In this document: piece after piece, positions 1 to 5,229 of the stretch
Position numbering within the stretch: the stretch's first letter is position 1
Layout of the letters: every line of letters starts with the position of its first letter
From: Pseudomonadota bacterium
GTDB lineage: Bacteria > Pseudomonadota > Gammaproteobacteria > Xanthomonadales > Marinicellaceae
Assembly: GCA_008501575.1 (NCBI GenBank)
Contig: QQUO01000045.1
Location: 1 to 5,593, forward strand
Reading direction: 5' to 3'
Length of the DNA: 5,593 nucleotides
Made by a program: the position numbers and the translations under genes
Notes under the pieces: model-generated
Database searches by the model: none
What the model was told of the DNA's origin: nothing
The model's input: the letters and a program-made list of their open reading frames with translations, nothing else

Positions 1-108
1 ATTGATGAAATTCGGGGTATGGACATCACCATAACCACCGATGCAACAAACGATGCCGATGCACGTTTATTGCTTGATCAATTTGATTTTCCATTCAAAG
101 GCAGGTAA
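1..108 (+). CDS. rplE: Ribosomal protein uL5 (L5), C-terminal end only
   Basis: Frame 1 is open from the first base and ends at a TAA at 106-108, giving 35 residues that start IDEIRGMDITITT and end FDFPFKGR. This closely matches the end of E. coli L5 (IDEVRGLDITITT... FDFPF). L5 is a large-subunit protein of the central protuberance that binds 5S rRNA. The start and most of the gene lie upstream of the window. Its last codons supply the AGG (103-105) that serves as Shine-Dalgarno for rpsN, 6 bases further on. In E. coli, S8 represses the spc operon by binding mRNA near the rplE start; that site would lie outside this window, so the control cannot be assessed here. Confidence 0.96.
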   Translation: MDEIRGMDITITTDATNDADARLLLDQFDFPFKGR

Positions 109-114
109 TCAATT

Positions 115-420
115 ATGGCAAAGAAATCTATGGTCGAAAGAGACCTCAAAAGAGCAAGAATCGTTGCGAAGTATGCTGAGAAACGTGCCGCATTGAAAGA
201 AATTATTGCAAATCCCAACACGTCTTATGAGGACATGATGGCGGCTCAAGAAGGCTTGCAGAAATTACCGCGAAATGCGTCTCCGGTTCGGATGCGTAAT
301 CGTTGTCACCTTTCCGGCAGACCGCGTGGCTACTACAGAAAGTTTGGTTTGAGTAAGCTGCAATTACGTGAAGCCGCAATGCGTGGTGACATTCCTGGTT
401 TAACTAAGGCCAGTTGGTAA
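115..420 (+). CDS. rpsN: Ribosomal protein uS14 (S14), zinc-free form
   Basis: The gene encodes 101 residues, the same length as E. coli S14. S14 is a small-subunit protein of the 30S head that binds the 3' major domain of 16S rRNA. The C-terminal half carries the conserved block RNRCHLSGRPRGYYRKFGLS (about residues 62-81), followed by LREAAMRGDIPGLTKASW. Only one cysteine is present, so this is the long C-minus type without the CxxC...CxxC zinc knuckle found in short S14 proteins. The start at 115 is supported by the AGG at 103-105 with a 9-base spacer, overlapping the end of rplE. The stop codon merges into the rpsH Shine-Dalgarno (TAAGGAG). Nothing unusual. Confidence 0.98.
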   Translation: MAKKSMVERDLKRARIVAKYAEKRAALKEIIANPNTSYEDMMAAQEGLQKLPRNASPVRMRNRCHLSGRPRGYYRKFGLSKLQLREAAMRGDIPGLTKASW

Positions 421-430
421 GGAGAAGATT

Positions 431-826
431 ATGAGTATAAGTGATCCTATTTCAGATATGATCTGCAGCATCAAGAACGCCCAGGCGGTTAACAAAAAAA
501 GCACGTTGACCCCGGCTTCTAAAATTAAAAAAGGCATGTTGTCAGTGATGCAGCAAGAAGGCTACATTCGTTCCTTTGAAACTGTTGAAAAAGACGGCCA
601 TCCTTATTTGCAAATCAACATTAAATATCACCGCAATAAACCGGTGATTGAAGAAATCAAGCGCACCAGTAAACCCGGTCTGCGACAGTATCGGGGTAAA
701 CATGATTTACCGCGCGTTGATTCTGGATTTGGTACTGCAATCATTTCAACATCACACGGCATCATGTCCGATAAAGCGGCCCGTGAGGCCGCCATCGGTG
801 GTGAAGTGCTTTGTGTGCTTAAATAA
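431..826 (+). CDS. rpsH: Ribosomal protein uS8 (S8)
   Basis: The gene encodes 131 residues, against 130 in E. coli. S8 is a primary 16S rRNA-binding protein of the 30S platform. The N-terminus MSISDPISDMICSIKNAQ is typical, and the C-terminal rRNA-binding signature is clear in GTAIISTSHGIMSDKAAREA, ending GGEVLCVLK. In E. coli, S8 also represses the spc operon by binding an mRNA mimic of its rRNA site near rplE; that target is upstream of the window, so autoregulation is only inferred. The start is fixed by a strong TAAGGAG Shine-Dalgarno at 418-424 with a 6-base spacer, which overlaps the rpsN stop codon and suggests coupling. The next gene, rplF, begins 14 bases after the stop. Confidence 0.98.
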   Translation: MSISDPISDMICSIKNAQAVNKKSTLTPASKIKKGMLSVMQQEGYIRSFETVEKDGHPYLQINIKYHRNKPVIEEIKRTSKPGLRQYRGKHDLPRVDSGFGTAIISTSHGIMSDKAAREAAIGGEVLCVLK

Positions 827-840
827 ATCGGAGTGTTAAC

Positions 841-1365
841 ATGTCAAGAATAGCAAAACAACCGATTGCCATCGCTGACAAAGTGGATGTTAAAATCAAA
901 GACCAACAAGTCTTCGTTAAAGGGCCCAAAGGTGAATTGAGTTTAAATTTGCACCCAGCTGTGCAGTTGGAACAAAACGACAACGAATTAACCATTAAAG
1001 CAGCGCCGGAATTTATGTCAATGGCCGGTACCATGCGTTCCATGGTGGCCAATATGATTGAAGGTGTTACCAATGGTTTCAGCAAAAAGTTGCAATTATC
1101 CGGTGTTGGTTATCGAGCCAGCCTGAAAGGTAAGAACCTTGATTTGAATCTGGGTTTTTCTCATCCCGTGGAATATGAAGCCCGTGACGGCATTAGTTTT
1201 GAAGTGCCGACCCAAACTGAAATTGTGGTAAGTGGCATCGATAAACAACAAGTCGGACAAGTGGCGGCAGAAATTAGAGCCATCAGACCACCTGAACCTT
1301 ATAAAGGTAAAGGTGTGAAATATGCTGATGAAAGACTTTACAGAAAAGAGGCCAAGAAGGCGTAA
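841..1365 (+). CDS. rplF: Ribosomal protein uL6 (L6)
   Basis: The gene encodes 174 residues, three fewer than E. coli L6. L6 is a two-domain large-subunit protein near the factor-binding region and sarcin-ricin loop. The start MSRIAKQPI is typical. The mid-region LSGVGYRASLKGKNLDLNLG is conserved, and the L6 signature PEPYKGKGV lies at residues 151-159, followed by KYADERLYRKEAKKA. A GGAG Shine-Dalgarno at 830-833 with a 7-base spacer supports the start. The antisense open frames over this gene carry no recognisable protein and are treated as chance. It is followed by rplR after an 18-base gap. Confidence 0.98.
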   Translation: MSRIAKQPIAIADKVDVKIKDQQVFVKGPKGELSLNLHPAVQLEQNDNELTIKAAPEFMSMAGTMRSMVANMIEGVTNGFSKKLQLSGVGYRASLKGKNLDLNLGFSHPVEYEARDGISFEVPTQTEIVVSGIDKQQVGQVAAEIRAIRPPEPYKGKGVKYADERLYRKEAKKA

Positions 1366-1383
1366 TGCTTTCTTGAGATAATC

Positions 1384-1740
1384 ATGCATCAGAAAAACAG
1401 CAAAAGATTAAAAAAAGCAACCAAAACGCGGATTAAATTGCGTCAGTTGGCGGTGCCCGCATTAAGCGTGCACAAATCCAACCAGCACATCTATGCGCAA
1501 ATCTTTTCCGCCGACGGCCAAACCACATTGGTTTCTGCATCAACCAAAGACAAAGGTCTCATCAAAGATGGCCAGTCAGGTTGTAACATCGAAGCCGCTA
1601 AAGCAGTGGGTAAAGCCATTGCTGAGAAAGCAAAAAAAGCCGGTGTTGAAGCCGTGGGTTTTGATCGTTCGGGTTACCAATACCATGGCAAAGTAAAAGC
1701 CTTGGCTGAAGCCGCGCGAGAAGCCGGGTTGAAATTTTAA
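1384..1740 (+). CDS. rplR: Ribosomal protein uL18 (L18)
   Basis: The gene encodes 118 residues, against 117 in E. coli. L18 binds 5S rRNA together with L5 and helps attach it to the 50S central protuberance. The protein has a basic N-terminal tail (residues 1-22, rich in K and R), then SVHKSNQHIYAQIF and VSASTKDKG. It ends with the highly conserved FDRSGYQYHGKVKALAEAAR and EAGLKF. The start is chosen on family length and the basic tail. The upstream Shine-Dalgarno is weak (TTGAGA, around 1373-1378), so translation may depend partly on ribosomes leaving rplF 18 bases upstream. The N-terminal MHQKNSKRL differs from E. coli MDKKSAR, in a part of the family that varies. Confidence 0.98.
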   Translation: MHQKNSKRLKKATKTRIKLRQLAVPALSVHKSNQHIYAQIFSADGQTTLVSASTKDKGLIKDGQSGCNIEAAKAVGKAIAEKAKKAGVEAVGFDRSGYQYHGKVKALAEAAREAGLKF

Positions 1741-1760
1741 GACATTATTAGAGATATATT

Positions 1761-2267
1761 ATGGCAGAAAGAGATCAAGGCGATAACTTAATGGAAAGAT
1801 TGGTAACAGTTAACCGCGTCGCAAAAGTGGTTAAAGGTGGCCGTCAGTTTGGTTTTGCCGCATTGACAGTGGTCGGCGACGGCAAAGGTAAAATTGGTTT
1901 TGGTTACGGCAAAGCAAAAGAAGTGCCTGTGGCCATTCAAAAAGCCATGGAACAAGCCCGTAAAAACACCATTGAAGTTGATTTACATGGCAACACTTTA
2001 TGGCATGCCACCAAAGCCAAGCACTCGGGTTCGCGTATTTATATGCAACCTGCTTTAGAAGGTACTGGTGTAATCGCCGGTGGTGCGATGCGTGCTGTTT
2101 TTGATGTGGTCGGCGTGGAAAACGTACTGGCCAAGTCACAAGGATCTAACAATCCCATTAACTTGGTACGTGCCACCATTAAAGGTTTGCAACAAATCAC
2201 ATCACCGGAATCAATTGCCGCAAAACGTGGTAAAACCTTAGAAGAGGTAATGGAAAATCATGGCTAA
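1761..2267 (+). CDS. rpsE: Ribosomal protein uS5 (S5)
   Basis: The gene encodes 168 residues, against 167 in E. coli. S5 is a 30S body protein at the mRNA entry and decoding side, affecting accuracy. The N-terminal double-stranded-RNA-binding-like domain carries the S5 signature from GGRQFGFAALTVVGDG through GKIGFGYGKAKEVPVA (about residues 26-58). The C-terminal domain has MQPALEGTGVIAGGAMRAV and NPINLVRATIKGL. The first ATG has only a weak AGAGA upstream (1750-1754). A second in-frame ATG at 1791 has a better CAAGG 10 bases before it. Alignment with E. coli S5 favours the 1761 start, because the ten extra residues match the family N-terminus. The C-terminus ENHG overlaps the start of rpmD. 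Confidence 0.97.
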   Translation: MAERDQGDNLMERLVTVNRVAKVVKGGRQFGFAALTVVGDGKGKIGFGYGKAKEVPVAIQKAMEQARKNTIEVDLHGNTLWHATKAKHSGSRIYMQPALEGTGVIAGGAMRAVFDVVGVENVLAKSQGSNNPINLVRATIKGLQQITSPESIAAKRGKTLEEVMENHG

Positions 2268-2460
2268 AGCAAAAAAAGTGGGTCAAGTTAAAGTCACCCA
2301 AATTAAAAGCACCAATAATTCATTGGCTAATCACAAAGCCTGTGTTCGTGGTTTAGGTATTCGTAAAATGCACCAGTCGCGCATTGTTGATGCCACCCCG
2401 GAAAACATGGGCATGATTCGAGCCGCAAATCATTTGCTGGCTGTCGAAGAAGTTAAATAA
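2260..2460 (+). CDS. rpmD: Ribosomal protein uL30 (L30)
   Basis: The gene encodes 66 residues, slightly longer than the 59 of E. coli L30. L30 is a small 50S protein of bacterial and archaeal ribosomes. The core matches the family: KVTQIKSTNNSLANHKACVR, then GLGIRKMHQSRIVDATPEN, then GMIRAANHLLAVEE. The extra length is about five residues near the N-terminus (the KKVGQ region) and two at the end. The start ATG lies inside the last codons of rpsE, sharing 8 bases (2260-2267). Candidate ribosome-binding sequences GAGG (2244-2247) and GGA (2252-2254) both sit inside rpsE. This overlap implies tight translational coupling of S5 and L30. The rplO start follows 15 bases after the stop. Confidence 0.97.
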   Translation: MAKAKKVGQVKVTQIKSTNNSLANHKACVRGLGIRKMHQSRIVDATPENMGMIRAANHLLAVEEVK

Positions 2461-2475
2461 ACGAGGTTTATTATT

Positions 2476-2907
2476 ATGAAATTAAATACCATTAAACCGG
2501 CGGCGGGAGCCACCAAAGCAGCAAAGCGAGTCGGTCGCGGTATCGGTTCAGGTTCCGGTAAAACCTGTGGTCGAGGACATAAAGGACAGAAATCACGATC
2601 AGGTGGTTTTCATAAAGTGGGATTCGAAGGCGGCCAATTACCGATTTTCAAACGCTTACCTAAATTTGGTTTTACCTCAAAATTGGCGGCCAGTCGTGCC
2701 GAGGTGTGTTTGTACCACCTCAATGGCTTAGATGCCAAAGAAGTGACCATTGAGTCATTGATTGAAGCCGGCTTGGTTAAACGTGGCACCACCAAAGTTA
2801 AAGTCATTAATACCGGGCAACTGGATAAAGCCATCACTGTGTTAGGATTACATGTCACAAAAGGGGCCCAAAAAGCCATTGAAGAAGCCGGCGGAAAAGT
2901 AGCGTAA
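2476..2907 (+). CDS. rplO: Ribosomal protein uL15 (L15)
   Basis: The gene encodes 143 residues, against 144 in E. coli. L15 is a late-assembling 50S protein with a long glycine- and arginine-rich N-terminal extension that threads into 23S rRNA. That extension is visible at about residues 15-60 (KAAKRVGRGIGSGSGKTCGR, HKGQKSRSGG, GFEGGQLPIFKRLPKFGF). The C-terminal globular part ends VTKGAQKAIEEAGGKVA. A GAGG at 2463-2466 with a 9-base spacer supports the start. The stop is only 2 bases before the secY ATG, so secY is probably translated by coupled re-initiation. Confidence 0.98.
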   Translation: MKLNTIKPAAGATKAAKRVGRGIGSGSGKTCGRGHKGQKSRSGGFHKVGFEGGQLPIFKRLPKFGFTSKLAASRAEVCLYHLNGLDAKEVTIESLIEAGLVKRGTTKVKVINTGQLDKAITVLGLHVTKGAQKAIEEAGGKVA

Positions 2908-2909
2908 TT

Positions 2910-4271
2910 ATGTCAAGCAGACAAGAACAAGTTGAAAAATTATTAGGCAATAAAAAAGGTCTGGGTGAACTGAAGAGTCGAATTTTATTCGTCATTGGTG
3001 CCCTGATTGTCTATCGCATGGGAACCTTTTTACCGGTCCCCGGCGTTAATCCACAAGTATTGGCTGATTTGTTGAAGCAGAACTCCGGTGGCTTATTGGA
3101 TATGTTCAATATGTTCTCCGGTGGTGCCTTGGGCCGCTATTCAATTTTTGCCTTGGGTGTGATGCCGTATATTACGGCATCCATTATCATGCAGATATTG
3201 GGCCACACCATGCCGACTTTGCGTGAATTGAAAAAAGACGGTGAAACAGGTAAACGAAAAATTACCCAGTACACCCGTTATTTCACCATTGGCCTGGCTG
3301 GTTTTCAGGCATACAGTATTTCATACTCATTACAAAAATTAGGTTTTGTTGGGGCATCAGCTGTGGTTCCACAGCCTGGCTTTGGCTTCTTGTTCACCGC
3401 CACCATCTCGTTAACAGGCGGCACCATGTTTCTTATGTGGTTGGGTGAACAAATCACCGAACGTGGTATCGGTAACGGTATCTCATTGATTATTTTCGCC
3501 GGTATTGTGGTGAATTTACCCAGTGCGGTATTTTCGGTATTCCAAATGGTCAGTGAAGGTCAGCTCAATGCCTTAACCGCCATTTTCTTGTTGGCACTGG
3601 CCTTGGGTTTAACGACTTTTATCGTGTTCGTGGAACGCGGTCAGCGCCGTGTCACCATGCAGTTTGCGCGCCGTGGTGGTCGTCAGGCGACCCAGGCCCA
3701 AACCTCTTATTTACCGATGAAAGTCAATATGTCCGGTGTGATTCCGCCCATTTTTGCTTCATCACTGGTGTTATTCCCGGGTACCATTGCCAGTTTTGCC
3801 GGCCAAAACGAAGGTTTTGAATGGCTCACTGATTTGTCACAACAATTATCACCGGGTAATACGCTGTATATGGTTTTTTATGGTGCCTTGATTGTGTTTT
3901 TCACATATTTTTATACGGCATTGACCTTTAATTCAGATGAAACGGCTGATAATTTAAAACGCCAGAGTGCTGTCATTCCCGGTATTCGACCGGGTAAACA
4001 AACCGCCAACTATTTGGACGGTGTGTTAAACCGCGTTACTTTGTGGGGTTCGATGTACTTATTGGGCGTGTGTTTGCTGCCGGATGTGATGAATTCAATG
4101 TTAGCGGTACCCTTTGCTTTAGGCGGTACCGGTTTACTTATTGTTGTGGTGGTGGCGATGGACTCCATGGCCCAGTTGCAAAACCATCTGGTGTCTCAAC
4201 AGTATGAGTCTGTCATGAAAAAATCAGACATAAAAAATTATCGGCGATCATCATCAAAAATTCGTCGTTAA
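2910..4271 (+). CDS. secY: SecY, channel subunit of the Sec protein translocase
   Basis: SecY is the ten-helix inner-membrane pore of the SecYEG translocon, moving unfolded proteins with SecA or inserting them from the ribosome. The 453 residues compare with 443 in E. coli. Helix 1 is about 25-41, ending FLPVPG. The plug region is about 62-75 (DMFNMFSGGALG). SecY signature 1 is residues 78-95 (SIFALGVMPYITASIIMQ), and signature 2 starts at 178 (LGEQITERGIGNGISLII). Cytosolic loop VERGQRR is at 241-247. Loop GIRPG holds Arg360, equivalent to the conserved E. coli Arg357. The extra length is mostly a basic, serine-rich C-terminal tail, YRRSSSKIRR. No strong Shine-Dalgarno is seen (only GGA at 2892-2894), which fits coupling to rplO 2 bases upstream. 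The secE and secG partners are not in the window. Confidence 0.98.
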   Translation: MSSRQEQVEKLLGNKKGLGELKSRILFVIGALIVYRMGTFLPVPGVNPQVLADLLKQNSGGLLDMFNMFSGGALGRYSIFALGVMPYITASIIMQILGHTMPTLRELKKDGETGKRKITQYTRYFTIGLAGFQAYSISYSLQKLGFVGASAVVPQPGFGFLFTATISLTGGTMFLMWLGEQITERGIGNGISLIIFAGIVVNLPSAVFSVFQMVSEGQLNALTAIFLLALALGLTTFIVFVERGQRRVTMQFARRGGRQATQAQTSYLPMKVNMSGVIPPIFASSLVLFPGTIASFAGQNEGFEWLTDLSQQLSPGNTLYMVFYGALIVFFTYFYTALTFNSDETADNLKRQSAVIPGIRPGKQTANYLDGVLNRVTLWGSMYLLGVCLLPDVMNSMLAVPFALGGTGLLIVVVVAMDSMAQLQNHLVSQQYESVMKKSDIKNYRRSSSKIRR

Positions 4272-4285
4272 GTAAACGCACATAT

Positions 4286-4328
4286 CAGCACCCAATGTCA
4301 GAAAAAAAAGTGATGGCATTGTGTGCTG
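4286..4328. repeat. Imperfect inverted repeat after secY (possible terminator or operator)
   Basis: CAGCACCCAATGTCA (4286-4300) pairs with TGGCATTGTGTGCTG (4314-4328): 13 Watson-Crick pairs, one G-U wobble and one C-T mismatch, around a 13-base A-rich loop. The RNA hairpin would lie 15-57 bases after the secY stop. No run of T follows the 3' arm, so it is not a classical intrinsic terminator. The 3' arm contains the proposed -35 box of the downstream promoter. It could mark the 3' end of the spc transcript, be a processing site, or be a DNA operator. The structure is seen; its role is inferred. Confidence 0.6.
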
Positions 4329-4350
4329 TGTTGTATTATAATTTGCGCCC
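4313..4350 (+). promoter_or_regulatory. Candidate sigma-70 promoter for the alpha operon (rpsM)
   Basis: A perfect -10 TATAAT is at 4337-4342. Eighteen bases upstream is ATGGCA (4313-4318), which matches 4 of 6 bases of the -35 consensus. The stretch after the -10 is TTGCGCCC, a GC-rich discriminator of the kind found at stringently controlled ribosomal promoters. Transcription would start near 4348-4350. The position, about 90 bases before rpsM and after secY, agrees with a separate alpha-operon promoter. No start site has been mapped, and read-through from the spc operon may also occur. Confidence 0.72.
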
Positions 4351-4356
4351 TTTTTT

Positions 4357-4437
4357 GGGTAATAAAACAGGTTTTATACCTAAATTTGTGTAATAAAAAC
4401 CGACCCTGTGTTGGTTTTAGAGGAACAGGAGTAGAAC
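4357..4437 (+). promoter_or_regulatory. Structured rpsM leader: two hairpins and Shine-Dalgarno, possible autoregulatory element
   Basis: Hairpin 1 pairs 4358-4367 with 4372-4380 (one bulged A), with loop CAGG at 4368-4371. Hairpin 2 pairs 4396-4404 with 4410-4418 (one G-U), with loop CCTGT at 4405-4409. The rpsM Shine-Dalgarno AGGAG is at 4427-4431, 6 bases before the ATG. Loop 2 is complementary to loop 1 and also to ACAGG at 4425-4429, which overlaps the Shine-Dalgarno. In E. coli, S4 represses the alpha operon through a pseudoknot in this leader. I see no obvious sequence match to that RNA, so a similar role here is inference from position and pairing. Confidence 0.5.
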
Positions 4438-4794
4438 ATGGCTCGTATAGCGGGTGTAAACATACCGGATACCAAGCACACTTGGATTGGACTGACCAGT
4501 ATTTATGGTGTCGGTCGAACCAGAGCTTATGATATCTGTGACAAAGCAGGTGTAAATCCTGCACAAAAAGTTGGTCAGCTTGATGAAGCTGAATTAGATA
4601 AATTACGTGCTGTGGTTGGTGAATTTACTGTTGAAGGTGATTTACGTCGAGAAGTGGCCATGGACATCAAACGTTTAATGGATTTGGGTTGCTATCGTGG
4701 TTTAAGACACCGTCGCGGCTTACCGGTTCGTGGTCAAAAAACCAAGAACAACAGCCGCACCCGAAAAGGCCCTAAAAAACCAATTAGACGTTAA
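4438..4794 (+). CDS. rpsM: Ribosomal protein uS13 (S13)
   Basis: The gene encodes 118 residues, the same as E. coli S13. S13 sits at the top of the 30S head, bridges to L5 in the 50S subunit, and contacts the P-site tRNA through its C-terminal tail. The N-terminus MARIAGVNIPD is nearly invariant. The helix-hairpin-helix-like segment includes YGVGRTRA (23-30). The conserved block GCYRGLRHRRGLPVRGQKT is at 84-102, followed by a basic tail ending PKKPIRR. The start is fixed by a strong AGGAG at 4427-4431. As first gene of the alpha operon it follows the leader described above, and in E. coli this is where S4 acts as repressor. A 39-base gap separates it from rpsK. Confidence 0.98.
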   Translation: MARIAGVNIPDTKHTWIGLTSIYGVGRTRAYDICDKAGVNPAQKVGQLDEAELDKLRAVVGEFTVEGDLRREVAMDIKRLMDLGCYRGLRHRRGLPVRGQKTKNNSRTRKGPKKPIRR

Positions 4795-4833
4795 TTGTAC
4801 AAATATCTTTGTGATATTAGATAGAGAATTGTA
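4795..4833 (+). repeat. rpsM-rpsK spacer with two overlapping small hairpins
   Basis: The 39-base spacer contains AATATC (4802-4807) and GATATT (4813-4818) around the loop TTTGT. It also holds an alternative stem, ACAAA (4799-4803) with TTTGT (4808-4812). The two share bases and cannot form together. A short palindrome, TTGTACAA, is at 4795-4802. The rpsK ribosome-binding sequence AGAGAA (4823-4828) follows. The stems are short and AU-rich, so they may have no function. Confidence 0.35.
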
Positions 4834-5220
4834 ATGGCAAGACCACAAAAAACTAAAAAGAAAATTAAACGAACTGTTGTTGACGGAATCGCTCATGTAC
4901 ATGCGTCGTTCAACAATACCATCATCACGATCACTGACAGACAAGGTAATGGTTTGTCGTGGGCAACGGCTGGTGGGTCTGGATTTAGAGGTTCAAGAAA
5001 AAGCACTCCGTTTGCAGCCCAGGTGGCTGCCGATAAAGCCGGTCAAGTGGCGATGGAATACGGAATGAAAAATGTTGAAGTTCGCATCAAAGGTCCAGGT
5101 CCAGGTCGAGAATCCTCTGTCCGAGCACTCAATGCCCTCGGTTTACGTGTTACCAACATCGTTGATATTACACCCATTCCTCACAACGGTTGCAGACCAC
5201 CGAAGAAGCGTCGGGTATAG
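4834..5220 (+). CDS. rpsK: Ribosomal protein uS11 (S11)
   Basis: The gene encodes 128 residues, one fewer than E. coli S11. S11 lies on the 30S platform, binds 16S rRNA near the E site, and contacts S7 and S18/S21. Conserved blocks are GIAHVHASFNNTIITITDRQ, GNGLSWATAGGSGFRGSRKS and KGPGPGRESSVRAL. The end VDITPIPHNGCRPPKKRRV is identical to the E. coli C-terminus as I recall it. That end includes Asn118-Gly119, the pair that corresponds to the known isoaspartate site of E. coli S11. The upstream AGAGAA (4823-4828) is a moderate Shine-Dalgarno. The TAG stop runs into the rpsD ribosome-binding site (AGGAG, 5219-5223). Confidence 0.98.
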   Translation: MARPQKTKKKIKRTVVDGIAHVHASFNNTIITITDRQGNGLSWATAGGSGFRGSRKSTPFAAQVAADKAGQVAMEYGMKNVEVRIKGPGPGRESSVRALNALGLRVTNIVDITPIPHNGCRPPKKRRV

Positions 5221-5229
5221 GAGAATAAC

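Noticed and set aside
1096..1389. Antisense open frame over rplF, and similar minus-strand frames over rplF 5', rpsE, rplO and rpsK/rpsD
   Set aside because: Each is fully or largely opposite a well-conserved ribosomal gene, with no recognisable domain and no promoter or ribosome-binding signal.
1791..2267. Alternative shorter start for rpsE at the second ATG, preceded by CAAGG
   Set aside because: The residues between the two starts align with the E. coli S5 N-terminus and the family length fits the 1761 start, though a second initiation site cannot be excluded.
4348..4359. CCC-TTTTTT-GGG mini-hairpin as a terminator or attenuator
   Set aside because: The stem is only three pairs, it sits at the presumed transcription start, and its GGG is better used in hairpin 1 of the leader.
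4295..4393. Small open frame of 32 codons between secY and rpsM (begins MSEKKVMALC)
   Set aside because: It has no Shine-Dalgarno, runs through the -10 box and start region of the promoter, and bears no resemblance to bL36 or any leader peptide I know.
4323..4532. Plus-strand open frame crossing the leader into rpsM
   Set aside because: It overlaps the highly conserved S13 coding sequence in another frame and lacks a ribosome-binding site; treated as a shadow.
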